Below are positions 1 through 8,300 of a stretch of DNA of 14,471 nt, in pieces; within the stretch, counting starts at the first letter, position 1, and each line of letters begins with the position of its first letter. The notes under the pieces are model-generated. The model was given only the letters and a program-made list of their open reading frames with translations. It was not told the DNA's origin and ran no database searches. Origin of the DNA: Planctomycetota bacterium (lineage in GTDB: Bacteria > Planctomycetota > PUPC01 > JACPCR01). The DNA is taken from the NCBI GenBank assembly GCA_030740295.1, contig JASLXP010000522.1, forward strand, positions 1-14,471, in the 5' to 3' direction. A program made the translations under genes and the position numbers.

Positions 1-1
1 T

Positions 2-841
2 AAAACTGAGCGAATAAGAATCATCCTCCGGGCGAATGGTGAGGCCGCATTCGATGCCGCGAGCTTCATAGTGACTGAGAAATCTACCGGCGCCGAGCCA
101 GACAGTGGCGTTGAACTGCGCACGAAGAGCTCCGCGGTATCGAACGACGAGAAGGCCGACCTGGAACGCAAAGCCAGGATGTCTCCGGCTGAACTCGCGT
201 GGGAGAAAGTTCTGGAGCAGAACCTCGGTGGCTTTTATCTGCCGCTCTACAAGAAGGCCAAAGCCAGGGGCAGGACGACGGCGTGGGACTTCGTCAAAGA
301 TAATTCGGACCTGCCTCGTGTCCTGTTGATTGGTGATTCCATTTCACGGGGATACACGGTTCCTACTCGCAAGCGTCTGGCCGGCAAAGTCAACCTTCAC
401 CGGGCACCGGCAAACTGCGGCCCGACCGGCCAGGGTCTAAAGAAACTTGACATCTGGCTGGGCCACGGGAAATGGGATCTGATCCACTTCAACTTTGGAA
501 TTCACGATCGCAAAAGCAAGGCAGAAGACTACGCGGCAAGGCTCGAGAAGATCGCGCATCGCCTGAAGGAGACCGGCGCAAAACTAATCTGGGCATCGTC
601 GACTCCGCTTCCCGCTGGCTCTTCTTCATACAGGCAAGGAGACTGCGCCCGGTTAAATGCCGCGGCCTCCAGAGTCATGAAGAAGCACACCATCCCCACC
701 AATGATCTTTACAAAGCGATTCAGCCACACCTGTCCAAATATCAGAATCCTGGGGATTGCCATTTCAAAGGCCCCGGCTACGAGTTTCTTGGCCAACACG
801 TTGCCGACAGCATTCTGAGGGAATTAACCGAACAGAAGTGA
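2..841 (+). CDS. SGNH/GDSL-family hydrolase, probably 5'-truncated by the window edge
   Basis: The C-terminal ~170 residues are an SGNH/GDSL hydrolase, a family of Ser-His esterases that often remove acyl groups from carbohydrates. Numbering from the in-frame GTG at 71, block I is GDS (88-90, nucleophile Ser90), the Asn/Gly block is FNFGIHD (140-146), and the catalytic Asp-His block is DCHF (Asp229, His231), spaced D-x-H rather than the usual D-x-x-H. Residues 37-80 form a helical lead-in seen in related PVC proteins. The GTG has no Shine-Dalgarno sequence and no signal peptide follows it. The frame has no stop back to base 2, and the extra residues, which include ANGEAAFDAASF, look like the last strands of a jelly-roll carbohydrate-binding module. 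I therefore infer that the gene starts to the left and has an N-terminal module. The exact substrate cannot be read; family confidence is high, start confidence low. The stop codon lies inside a 9-bp stem-loop. Confidence 0.85.
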   Translation, partial: KTERIRIILRANGEAAFDAASFIVTEKSTGAEPDSGVELRTKSSAVSNDEKADLERKARMSPAELAWEKVLEQNLGGFYLPLYKKAKARGRTTAWDFVKDNSDLPRVLLIGDSISRGYTVPTRKRLAGKVNLHRAPANCGPTGQGLKKLDIWLGHGKWDLIHFNFGIHDRKSKAEDYAARLEKIAHRLKETGAKLIWASSTPLPAGSSSYRQGDCARLNAAASRVMKKHTIPTNDLYKAIQPHLSKYQNPGDCHFKGPGYEFLGQHVADSILRELTEQK

Positions 842-860
842 ACATTCACGATTCACTTCT
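834..860 (+). terminator. 9-bp stem-loop overlapping the SGNH stop codon
   Basis: AGAAGTGAA (834-842) and TTCACTTCT (852-860) are perfect inverted copies around a 9-nt loop. The left arm contains the TGA stop (839-841). No clean T-run follows, so this is a candidate transcription terminator or mRNA 3'-end stabiliser rather than a textbook intrinsic terminator. Confidence 0.45.
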
Positions 861-864
861 TCGA

Positions 865-953
865 CGTGTTTCGTTACACGACCTTTGGTTTAATCTCCGC
901 CTCCCCGATGAAAGATGACCCTCTCGAGCGACAGTATCAGCACTCTTTGCTGA
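865..953 (+). promoter_or_regulatory. Spacer upstream of the kinase with two further small hairpins
   Basis: Between the SGNH gene and the kinase there are two more perfect short dyads. CGTGT (865-869) pairs with ACACG (876-880) around TTCGTT. TCAGCA (937-942) pairs with TGCTGA (948-953) around CTCTT and is followed by GCCTTTT. The second lies 27 bp before the kinase ATG and could be a terminator for upstream transcription or a 5'-UTR structure. No convincing sigma-70 promoter was found. Confidence 0.3.
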
Positions 954-980
954 GCCTTTTGGTCATCAGGTTTGAACAAT

Positions 981-3743
981 ATGAAATCGAATTTCTTTAT
1001 CTGCTCGTTCTGTCAGATGAAGATCAAGGCGGAGCAAGTGCCGGCAGGAAGCCAGGTACGCTGTCCGGGCTGCCGCCAGGTCTTTGATCCCTGGGAGAAC
1101 CGCGCACCCGCTGCTGCTACCGATACGGATCAGCTTATCGGACAGCAACTGGGCAATTATCGAGTTCTGCGCCGCGTGGGCCAAGGCGGAATGGGCACCG
1201 TTTACGAAGCGATCCAGCACGGGTTGGAACGTAGGGTCGCGCTCAAAGTGCTGTCCGCGAAGCTTTGCCACGACAAGCCGTTCATCTTGCGATTCAAGCA
1301 GGAAGCCAAGGCCGCAGCCGCGCTCGAACACCCGGGCATCGTACAGGTTTATGAGATCGCCCATGACAAGGGACGTCTGTTTTTCTCCATGCAATATGTG
1401 GACGGGGTCTCACTGCTCGAACGTGTACGAAACGGCGGACACATGAAACTGGCCGATGCCCTCGACGCCATGATCATGGTGGTCGAGGGCCTCTCGTACG
1501 CGTTTGATCGGGGCATCATCCACCGTGACATCAAGCCGGACAACATCCTGCTCGGGAACGATGGCACGGTCAAGGTTGCAGATCTGGGTCTGGCGAAAAG
1601 TCTTTCGGACGAGATTGGACTGACCGCGACCGGCGCCGGTCTTGGTTCGCCTCACTACATGGCCCCCGAACAGGGCAAGGGCGAAAAGAATCTCGGATGC
1701 CAGGCCGACATTTATTCACTCGGCATCACACTGTTCGTGATGGTAACCGGGATGCGCCCGTTCAGCGGAAAATCGCCGCTGGACATCATGCTCGCCCATG
1801 AGAAGTATGCGATGCCCTCTGCCTGCAAGCTCAACCCTAAGCTTCCGCAGGGCTTCGACAAGCTGGTTCAAAAAATGTGTGAGAAGGTGCCCCAGCGACG
1901 GCATCGAACCTACTCGGCCCTGCTCGCCGATATTGAAGCCTTGCACCCCAACCGAGAGCGCCGCTCTGCCTGGGCTCCCTTCGCCGTGCTCAAAGAACGA
2001 GCCCAACGAATACCGGCCTGGGCACTTGCCGCACTCCTGGCCATCGTCATGGGCGCAACTATTGGGTTGGCCCGCTGGAGTCAGAACCAGCATCGTGACG
2101 GATGGCACTCAGCCAGCGCAGTAGCTCCTGCACCGCATGAAAGCGAATCGAGTGACGGTGCTGGCAATCTTCCCGGAGACGCTGTCAGCCCGGATGAGCT
2201 TGAGGACATAAGGAAAATCGAAATCACTGCGTCTGATGAGCTCCCATTTGAGTTGGGTGAATCCGCGGAGGAACTCTCTTCCCCTGATCCCATTCCAGCA
2301 CTGCCTTCCGCACCGGTCCGGCAGGAGATGCCACCGCCTCAGGTGGCGGATACTGTCAGCAATCCAGGTATCAACGCACGCGCGGCCGGCGCCTACCGGC
2401 CGAGCATTCCGCAGGTGCCGATAGTTCAGCCAATCGATGAGCCCGAACAGCGCAAGGCAGAGCAGGTGCCCACCGATGCCATTCTGCTATTCAAAGGAAA
2501 GTGCTTTCAGTTCGGCCGTCTCGTTCCCCGGGTGGGCATTCTGGAATTCGAGATCCAGTTCGGTAAAAAGCTGCCTGCTCAGGATTATCAGATCCTCAAA
2601 GTTTCGGACGCCGGCTTCAAGGTCGGGCTGCAGAAGAACGGCATTCTCTTTGTGGCACGGACCGTCAAGACCGAACGTCAGTTGACGCTTAGCTCCGGCA
2701 CGAGAAAACTCGCGGACGGCAAGTGGCATAAAGTCCGGCTGAATTATGGCGCGGGCACTGAATCGCTGACCATTGACGGAAAGGCGAGAAAGGTAAAAGG
2801 TCTGCCGATGCTGAGCTCCGACACACTGGGCAGCCTTGTCTGCAATCCAGATCGTCTGGAAGTACAGATCGCGCTGCGTAATCTGCACATCACCCACTGG
2901 TTTGCCGATCAGAAAAAAAGGCTGGACAGCCTTCTCGAACAGGACTGCCGTCTGGCATATTCCCAGGGATGCTGGATGCTCGAATTCGCTGCGGACGAAG
3001 AAACAAGGTCCTACGCGGCCAGCCTGAAAGAGCGTGCTGCAAAGCGACTCATTGAATTGCAGGGAAACCAGGAAGAATCGAATCGGATTCGGAAACAGCT
3101 CAAACGGTTTCCCGGTATGGTCGAAGTCTCCAGCGCGTTTCAGTCCGAAAACGCCGAGCACGAAAGGCTGCCGACTTTCTTTATCGACAGGCATGAAGTG
3201 GCTATTTCCGATTACTTCAAATTCTGGACACAGATCCAGCGCACTCGGGACCACAGCAAATGCCATCCTGCCGAACCGAAGAACAAGGATCACACCCCTC
3301 AGAGCCGCATCGGGCCCAACAGCCGCGGCGGCCGCAATCTCCCTGTTCACGGGATCGACTGGTTCGACGCCTACGCTTACGCAGCCTGGAAAGGCAAACG
3401 CTTACCCACGCTTGCGGAATGGCGCAAAGCCGCGGGCGCACAGCACGGCCGGCAGTATCCCTGGGGCAATAATTGGATCGAAGGAAAAGTGAATCCCAAC
3501 AGACGCCCGGTCACCGTGAGTTTCTACGCCAGCGGCAAGAGCCAGTACGGATGCGTCCAGATGTCCGGCAATGCGGAGGAATGGTGCGCGGATTCGAAGT
3601 CCGGGAAGTATGGCGCAGAAAGAGCCCTGGCAGGAGGCTCCTGGCGCAGCGGCCGATTCGTAAAGACTACCCAGGCCCGCGACCGGCGGATGACGGAGAA
3701 GGGCGAGACATTCGGGTTCCGATGTGTGAAGGAACCGGATTAG
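981..3743 (+). CDS. Zinc-ribbon Ser/Thr protein kinase with LamG-like and FGE/SUMF1-like domains
   Basis: A 920-residue membrane protein starting at ATG 981; a TTG nine bases upstream (972) is an alternative. Order: zinc ribbon with C8-x2-C11 and C28-x2-C31; Hanks-type kinase (~60-325) with glycine loop GQGGMG (67-72), ATP lysine K89, HRD aspartate D183 with K185, DLG aspartate D201 and APE glutamate E230, so all core catalytic residues are present; one transmembrane helix (~345-366); a Pro/Glu/Ser-rich linker (~367-495); a concanavalin/LamG-like beta-sandwich (~497-640); and a C-terminal FGE-sulfatase (SUMF1) domain (~708-918). The kinase should face the cytoplasm and the rest lie outside, the topology of a receptor-like kinase. 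The FGE-like domain keeps [12 protein letters not shown] and GFR core motifs, but the stretch between AGGSW and GFRC lacks the two cysteines of active FGE, so it is probably a binding fold, not a formylglycine-generating enzyme. The ligand and targets are unknown. Confidence 0.93.
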   Translation: MKSNFFICSFCQMKIKAEQVPAGSQVRCPGCRQVFDPWENRAPAAATDTDQLIGQQLGNYRVLRRVGQGGMGTVYEAIQHGLERRVALKVLSAKLCHDKPFILRFKQEAKAAAALEHPGIVQVYEIAHDKGRLFFSMQYVDGVSLLERVRNGGHMKLADALDAMIMVVEGLSYAFDRGIIHRDIKPDNILLGNDGTVKVADLGLAKSLSDEIGLTATGAGLGSPHYMAPEQGKGEKNLGCQADIYSLGITLFVMVTGMRPFSGKSPLDIMLAHEKYAMPSACKLNPKLPQGFDKLVQKMCEKVPQRRHRTYSALLADIEALHPNRERRSAWAPFAVLKERAQRIPAWALAALLAIVMGATIGLARWSQNQHRDGWHSASAVAPAPHESESSDGAGNLPGDAVSPDELEDIRKIEITASDELPFELGESAEELSSPDPIPALPSAPVRQEMPPPQVADTVSNPGINARAAGAYRPSIPQVPIVQPIDEPEQRKAEQVPTDAILLFKGKCFQFGRLVPRVGILEFEIQFGKKLPAQDYQILKVSDAGFKVGLQKNGILFVARTVKTERQLTLSSGTRKLADGKWHKVRLNYGAGTESLTIDGKARKVKGLPMLSSDTLGSLVCNPDRLEVQIALRNLHITHWFADQKKRLDSLLEQDCRLAYSQGCWMLEFAADEETRSYAASLKERAAKRLIELQGNQEESNRIRKQLKRFPGMVEVSSAFQSENAEHERLPTFFIDRHEVAISDYFKFWTQIQRTRDHSKCHPAEPKNKDHTPQSRIGPNSRGGRNLPVHGIDWFDAYAYAAWKGKRLPTLAEWRKAAGAQHGRQYPWGNNWIEGKVNPNRRPVTVSFYASGKSQYGCVQMSGNAEEWCADSKSGKYGAERALAGGSWRSGRFVKTTQARDRRMTEKGETFGFRCVKEPD

Positions 3744-3748
3744 GTTCC
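3731..3748 (+). terminator. 6-bp stem-loop across the kinase stop codon
   Basis: GGAACC (3731-3736) pairs perfectly with GGTTCC (3743-3748), and the 6-nt loop plus the first base of the right arm contain the TAG stop (3741-3743). A second dyad, CAGCGA (3807-3812) with TCGCTG (3818-3823), follows 60 bp downstream. Neither has a T-tract, so termination is only suggested. Confidence 0.3.
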
Positions 3749-3941
3749 CGTGGCGACGCGCTGTACCAGCCTGATCGATGACTGAAGCGCGAGGGACTTC
3801 TGAAGACAGCGAGATGTTCGCTGACTATGATGACGGCCACCGTTCCCCAGCCGGGACGTCACACTGCCATTCCCAATCTGGCCCGGAGCGAGGGCTTGGC
3901 CGTGCGGTTCAGGCCCGAGAACAAGTCAACAGCAAATGTCC

Positions 3942-3953
3942 GAGGAGAGAAGG
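3942..3953 (+). promoter_or_regulatory. Ribosome binding site deciding the glycosidase start
   Basis: The purine-rich GAGGAGAGAAGG ends 6 nt before ATG 3960 and 9 nt before ATG 3963. It is the best Shine-Dalgarno match near this gene. It also lies inside the longer in-frame reading from ATG 3936, which would make that ATG non-initiating. The start at 3960 gives an N-terminus with a good signal peptide. The remaining spacer (3749-3941) shows no gene and no clear promoter. Confidence 0.65.
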
Positions 3954-3959
3954 AACATC

Positions 3960-6900
3960 ATGATGCTCTGGAGAAGTCTCTTTCGGTCAGCTCACGTTCT
4001 TCTGTTCATGGCGCCGGCGGCCGTGGGCGAGCTCGTGCGGATCGCCGAGATCGACGTCGTTGCCAACGGTGGCTTCGAGGAGGGAAAGGTTGAAGACCGT
4101 CCTGATGCGTGGACGCCTCGGAAAGATGTTCCAGCGGGTGTCCGGCTGACATGGGACACAAAGGATCCCCATTCAGGGAAGCGATGCATCGGGATCGAGA
4201 GCACGTACGGCCAGGATCGGCCGTGGTTCTGGTGGGAGCAAGCGGTGAGGCTGAGCGCGGGCGAGACCTGCCGTCTTACCTGCTGGATGCGCACCAGAAA
4301 CCTGGAACGGGGAGCAGTCCTTGTGCTGTCCTGCCGGGATGCATCAGGAAAGGAGATCGCAAGAAGGCACCTCCGCAGTCTTCCTGCAGGTACGGCCAAG
4401 TGGACAAAGGTCACGGGCAAGTTTGTGACGCCGCCGGGCACCGTGAAAGGGAGGCTTCAATTCTCCACGCACGGGCGAGGCCAGGTCTGGCTCGACGATG
4501 TCCGAGTCGCTGTCCAGTTGCGGCCACAGATGATCCCGCCGGCAAAGGCAAAGGTGTATCCCGTTGCTCTGGCCGCGGCCACAATTGCTGTCGATGGGCT
4601 GCAAGAAGAATGGCGAGAGGCGCCACGGGCTGATGTTCGTGCCGCTTATGCCGTCTCTCAAGCAGAAGCCATCATCATGGACAAAGAAGACTCCAAAGGC
4701 TCTGACGACCTCAGTTTCAGCTTCGCCGCCCGTCACGATTCGGCCCGCCTCTTTCTCATGATCGCGGTGCGCGATGACGTGCGCAAAACCGTGAGACCTT
4801 ACTGGCAGGGAGACAGCATTCAGTTTGCCCTCGATACGACATTCGGCCGCTCGAAGAAGGGCTTCGGCGCGGGGGACTACGCCATTGGGGTGGTGTTGAA
4901 AGGCACAGGCGCTAAAGGTGTGATCGAGCGCAAGCCAAAGACTTCATCGTTGACCGCGTCCCACATCGAGGTGGCCTGTGAGACCAGCAGGAGCGGCTAC
5001 ACCGTTGAGCTGGCGATACCGTGGCGGCATCTGCTTAAAGCCCCTCCGAAGCACAATCAGCGAATGGGTTTTTCCATCATCGTCAATGACAACGACGGCG
5101 GGGGACGGAAATGGGCCGAGTGGACGCCGGGAATCGCCAGGGAGAAGCGGCCCGCGCAGTACGGCACACTCCTCTTCCTCTCGCAAGGGAATATCGGTCT
5201 GTGCCTTGATGCGCCTGCGGAAGGGACAACGGATCTCAGACCTCTCGGGCTTCACGCCACTTTGGCATCACTGGCAAAAGAGGAGACAAAAGCAACGCTT
5301 GCTCTGGCCTTCAACGAAGGTGGCGAAGGCCAGGTCGATTCACATGAGGTCGTCATCCGACCGGGCATTACCCGCATCCCGTTGGTGTACGCGGCAGGTT
5401 CCGTGGAAGCAGGAGCTCATACGGCATCTGTGTCAGTCGAAGATATAACCAGCCGGGCCTCTTTTCATGTCAAGCCGTTACGCTCAACGATTGCCGAGGC
5501 CGAGAGTCGTCTCAGAAGCATCAGGCACAACATGCAAGCGCTTACCGAGCGCATCGCGAAGGGGAAGGCTCGCAAGCTCGACATGGCCTTGCCGGACGTC
5601 ACGCTTGTCACGGCAGAACATTTTGCCAAGTGGGTCACTGCCGACGCGGCTCGTGACGGCCACGAGGGCCTTGCCCTGCGTGAGGCGCGAAAGCTTGGGA
5701 CCCTTGTCGAACGCGCTCTCGAGGAAGCAGGGAACATTCTCGCAAGGCCCAAAGCCCATCCAACTGTTCAGCCGCCCAACGTCATGGAGGCGACCATGCA
5801 CGACGGGGGATGGTACGTCGGCGACCGTCCCGTATTCCTCATTGGCTTCAACGGCTTCGACAAGGAGTTCCTTTCCGACCTCTCACGATTCGGCTGCAAC
5901 TTCAACACATCGGGCGGGGGCGCGGCGGGGTTGCTTCTGCGGAATGGCCCTGAACCGGACATGGACGCCATCCGGCAGTACAGCACGGAGCACATCCGCA
6001 AGGCAGCAGCCCTTGGGATTCGCTCGAACATCCACTTCGGCCATCGGATGCCGAAATGGGCAATCGAGAAGTACCCGGACATCACCGACGCCGAGGGGCA
6101 CTTCATGTTCTACGATATGGATCATCCCGACGCGCGGCGGCTGACCTGCCTGATGATGGAGAGCGTGGCCCGGGCCATCAGGGAACTGCCTGGCGTCACG
6201 TGCTACGATCTCTGGAACGAAGCCGCCTTCAACAGGATGTCGAAGCGCGGTCTGGCGAAGTTCCGGGCAGCCATGCGCAAACGGTACGAGACAGTTGGAC
6301 GCCTGAACGCGTCCTGGGGAACGGCTTACACGGGCTTCGGCCAAATCAAGCCCGTCACGCGCGACCCCGCGCAGCCCGCTGCCTACACGGACTGGGTGAG
6401 GTGGAACAACGCACGCTTCACCGCGTACGTGGCCGAGATGCGTGAAGCCGTGCGCCGCGGCGATCCAAAGGCACTGACCACGGTCAAACTCTCCAATGAG
6501 GCCGTCGTCGTGGGTACGCAGAACCACGCGTATCGAAGGCAGCGTACGAGCCGGCACAACCTGGGGGTAGACCGGTGGGCCCTCGCCCAATTGCTGGAGA
6601 TCCAGGGCTGTGACACACGACCCACACTTCTATCGCCCGACTATGCATTCGCGTGGCGATATCCCGGGATGGCCTATGGCCTCCAACAATCCATGGCGCC
6701 GGAGAAGCCTATCGACGATTCCGAGTGGCACGGCGTGCAGACCGTCTATCACGAAGATGTGGATCAGCCGGCCGAGTTTCTGAACGCCGCGTTGTGGTTT
6801 TCGTATCTGCACGGCATGGACATGAATCTCACCTGGTGGTGGTCTCGCAAGGGCTCGGAACCGAAGACCCAGTGGTTCGTGGGCTCATTGACGACGCAAC

Positions 6901-7601
6901 CCCAACTGCTCGATGCTTTCGGACGCAACAGCGTCATCGTCCAGCGCTTCGCACCAGAGATAGTAGCGTTTCAGGACGCCAGGCCCCGTGTGAGGATTCT
7001 GTTCTCGAAACCGTCTGCCATTCTCGATTTGAACTGTCTCGACACCATGCGCGACGCGTACGAGAGCCTCAACTGGCTTGGGGTGCCATCGGGTTTCGTT
7101 ACCGAGGAAATGTTGTTGAACGGATTCAGCGATTGCGACCTGCTGGTTATTCCCGCAGCACGCCACGCATCGCCAGGGGTACGAAAGGCGGTGGCCACGC
7201 TTGCACGTTCGGGCGTTCACGTAATCCGGATTGGGCAGGACTGCCTGAGCCTGAACCCGCATGGCAAACCCATGGTCCGGCTTCAGACCATCAAGGGCCG
7301 AGCCATGAAATCGGGGAAGGAGGTGGGCCCCCTTGTCACGGCGTTCAAGGCCGCTGATATTAGGCGCCAGGCACTCGCCCTCGGCCCCGACGGGATTAGC
7401 TCCAAACCCGTCGAATTTCGCACGGTCGAGCACAAAGGCCGACTCCTCGGTTACATCATTGGTCTGGGAAAAGAGCCTGCCGAGATTCGCATCGAGCGCG
7501 ATGGCCGCCCGGCCCGGTGGCGCAGCTTGTTGACCGGCGAACGGCGCGAGGGAAGCTTGTCCGTGAAGCCGTTCGATGTTGACCTGTTCGTGTTTGAATA
7601 A
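3960..7601 (+). CDS. Secreted GH42-like glycoside hydrolase with N-terminal carbohydrate-binding modules
   Basis: A 1213-residue exported protein. The start at ATG 3960 gives a signal peptide (MMLWRSLFRSAHVLLFMAP, cleavage near residue 23). Domains: a jelly-roll CBM4/9-like module (~30-185, from NGGFEEG to VWLDDV); a CBM9/DOMON-like module (~207-402, VDGLQEEW to YGTLLF); a beta-sandwich with a helical linker (~405-600); a TIM barrel (~607-960) resembling GH42 beta-galactosidases; a Rossmann-like domain (~1050-1110) like the GH42 trimerisation domain; and a C-terminal beta domain. The likely acid/base is E754 in YDLWNEA, and the likely nucleophile is E922 in DDSEWHG; their spacing of 168 residues is close to that of Thermus A4 beta-galactosidase (E141/E312). 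It probably acts on complex polysaccharide outside the cytoplasm, but the sugar cannot be inferred and homology to GH42 is distant. It follows the kinase on the same strand after 216 bp, so it is probably transcribed separately. Confidence 0.88.
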   Translation: MMLWRSLFRSAHVLLFMAPAAVGELVRIAEIDVVANGGFEEGKVEDRPDAWTPRKDVPAGVRLTWDTKDPHSGKRCIGIESTYGQDRPWFWWEQAVRLSAGETCRLTCWMRTRNLERGAVLVLSCRDASGKEIARRHLRSLPAGTAKWTKVTGKFVTPPGTVKGRLQFSTHGRGQVWLDDVRVAVQLRPQMIPPAKAKVYPVALAAATIAVDGLQEEWREAPRADVRAAYAVSQAEAIIMDKEDSKGSDDLSFSFAARHDSARLFLMIAVRDDVRKTVRPYWQGDSIQFALDTTFGRSKKGFGAGDYAIGVVLKGTGAKGVIERKPKTSSLTASHIEVACETSRSGYTVELAIPWRHLLKAPPKHNQRMGFSIIVNDNDGGGRKWAEWTPGIAREKRPAQYGTLLFLSQGNIGLCLDAPAEGTTDLRPLGLHATLASLAKEETKATLALAFNEGGEGQVDSHEVVIRPGITRIPLVYAAGSVEAGAHTASVSVEDITSRASFHVKPLRSTIAEAESRLRSIRHNMQALTERIAKGKARKLDMALPDVTLVTAEHFAKWVTADAARDGHEGLALREARKLGTLVERALEEAGNILARPKAHPTVQPPNVMEATMHDGGWYVGDRPVFLIGFNGFDKEFLSDLSRFGCNFNTSGGGAAGLLLRNGPEPDMDAIRQYSTEHIRKAAALGIRSNIHFGHRMPKWAIEKYPDITDAEGHFMFYDMDHPDARRLTCLMMESVARAIRELPGVTCYDLWNEAAFNRMSKRGLAKFRAAMRKRYETVGRLNASWGTAYTGFGQIKPVTRDPAQPAAYTDWVRWNNARFTAYVAEMREAVRRGDPKALTTVKLSNEAVVVGTQNHAYRRQRTSRHNLGVDRWALAQLLEIQGCDTRPTLLSPDYAFAWRYPGMAYGLQQSMAPEKPIDDSEWHGVQTVYHEDVDQPAEFLNAALWFSYLHGMDMNLTWWWSRKGSEPKTQWFVGSLTTQPQLLDAFGRNSVIVQRFAPEIVAFQDARPRVRILFSKPSAILDLNCLDTMRDAYESLNWLGVPSGFVTEEMLLNGFSDCDLLVIPAARHASPGVRKAVATLARSGVHVIRIGQDCLSLNPHGKPMVRLQTIKGRAMKSGKEVGPLVTAFKAADIRRQALALGPDGISSKPVEFRTVEHKGRLLGYIIGLGKEPAEIRIERDGRPARWRSLLTGERREGSLSVKPFDVDLFVFE

Positions 7602-7606
7602 CGTTG

Positions 7607-7621
7607 GCTTCAGTCCGAAGC
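7607..7621. terminator. Small dyad between convergent glycosidase and dCMP deaminase genes
   Basis: GCTTC (7607-7611) pairs with GAAGC (7617-7621) around a 5-nt loop, and can extend by G-U pairs. It is the only structure in the 35-bp gap between the two stop codons and could serve both strands. No T-tract follows on either strand. Confidence 0.22.
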
Positions 7622-7636
7622 TGCGGCACTACTCAA

Positions 7637-8131
7637 TCATCCATACTGCCGCACCTTGACGCCGGCCTCTTCCATCAACGCCAACGCGACACTCGACACC
7701 GGATAACGCTGGTTATAGACCACCTCGGTGATGCCGCTGTTGATGATCAATTTGGCACAGAGCAGGCATGGCGACATGGTGCTGTAAAGCGTGGCTTCCT
7801 GCAGAGTGGTGCCATGGTAGGCGGCCTGAGTGATAGAGTTTTCTTCCGCGTGCGAACACAAACACTCATCGAGACGCGTGCCGCTCGGGATGCTTGAATC
7901 GTTGCAGCGCGGGCAGCCGCCTTCGTTGCAGTTTCTGACGCCGCGGGGTGTTCCGTTGTATCCGGTGGTAATGATCCTGCGGTCCTTCACAACGATGGCC
8001 GCAATCTGGCGTTTGATACAGTTGCTGCGCAGGGCGACTACTTCGGCGATGCGCATAAAGTATTCATCCCAGCCCGGCCGAGTGGTGGCGACAGGTGCGT
8101 CTTCAGAAACGGGTTGTTCGGATTCGCTCAT
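7637..8131 (-). CDS. Deoxycytidylate (dCMP) deaminase
   Basis: A 164-residue cytosolic zinc enzyme that deaminates dCMP to dUMP, feeding thymidylate synthesis (ComEB/T4 Cd family). Zinc ligands are visible: H94 with catalytic E96 in HAEEN, and C122-x2-C125 in SPCLLC. The N-terminal WDEYFM (21-26) and YNGTPRG (58-64) are family hallmarks. Extra cysteines (C68, C73, C76, C90, C92) match the cysteine-rich insert of this family, which often binds a second, structural zinc. I chose ATG 8131 because the conserved part starts soon after it and the length is typical, although its ribosome site is poor. ATG 8194, preceded by AAAGG at good spacing, would add 21 non-conserved residues and is a real alternative; the frame stays open to 8239. 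It is convergent with the glycosidase and divergent from ferrochelatase, so it is transcribed alone. Confidence 0.94.
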   Translation of the reverse strand: MSESEQPVSEDAPVATTRPGWDEYFMRIAEVVALRSNCIKRQIAAIVVKDRRIITTGYNGTPRGVRNCNEGGCPRCNDSSIPSGTRLDECLCSHAEENSITQAAYHGTTLQEATLYSTMSPCLLCAKLIINSGITEVVYNQRYPVSSVALALMEEAGVKVRQYG

Positions 8132-8217
8132 AAGTCGCGCTGCTTGTTCGATTCGCAGAACAGGCATCCGGTGAAGCCTGTGTGGAGCGGCCATAATAGC
8201 CTTTACTGATGGTTTCA

Positions 8218-8255
8218 GCATGCCTGTTGGCCAACGCACATGCCCCCGCTAAACT
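8218..8255 (+). promoter_or_regulatory. Candidate ferrochelatase promoter overlapped by a 26-bp dyad
   Basis: A palindrome, GTTGGCCAAC (8226-8235), is flanked symmetrically 3 nt away by GCATG (8218-8222) and CATGC (8239-8243), so 20 of 26 positions are paired. Over it lies a possible sigma-70 promoter: TTGGCC (8227-8232), a 17-bp spacer and TAAACT (8250-8255), each 4/6 to consensus. The placement, with the dyad over the -35 box between divergent genes, fits an operator for a dimeric regulator. This is inference from pattern only. Confidence 0.35.
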
Positions 8256-8287
8256 CGCTGCCGCACGGGCAGGAAACCAAAAAAATC

Positions 8288-8293
8288 AGGAGG
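8288..8293 (+). promoter_or_regulatory. Strong Shine-Dalgarno of the ferrochelatase gene
   Basis: AGGAGG ends 7 nt before ATG 8301 and is the strongest ribosome site in the window. It fixes the ferrochelatase start; the only in-frame upstream stop is TAA at 8250-8252, with no other ATG between. Confidence 0.8.
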
Positions 8294-8300
8294 AAGACAG

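Noticed and set aside
2487..3350. 287-residue open frame antisense to the kinase gene
   Set aside because: It lies wholly opposite the LamG/FGE coding part, shows no recognisable domain, and is explained by codon bias of the real GC-rich gene.
3108..3740. Kinase C-terminus as an active formylglycine-generating enzyme
   Set aside because: The fold motifs are present but the C-terminal cysteine pair of active FGE is missing, and no sulfatase is in the window.
3778..3963. Possible 61-residue gene between kinase and glycosidase
   Set aside because: No ribosome site, no motif, and it overlaps the glycosidase Shine-Dalgarno and start.
5883..6590. 235-residue antisense open frame in the glycosidase
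   Set aside because: It mirrors the catalytic barrel, which has clear homology on the other strand; composition looks like a shadow frame.
6653..7357. 234-residue open frame in another frame of the glycosidase
   Set aside because: Arg-rich out-of-frame reading of the C-terminal domains with no motif.
8259..8300. Cys/Lys-rich in-frame reading before the ferrochelatase ATG, faintly like a SEC-C tail
   Set aside because: It lacks the C-x-C and C-C/H pattern, is preceded by a stop at 8250, and contains the ribosome site.
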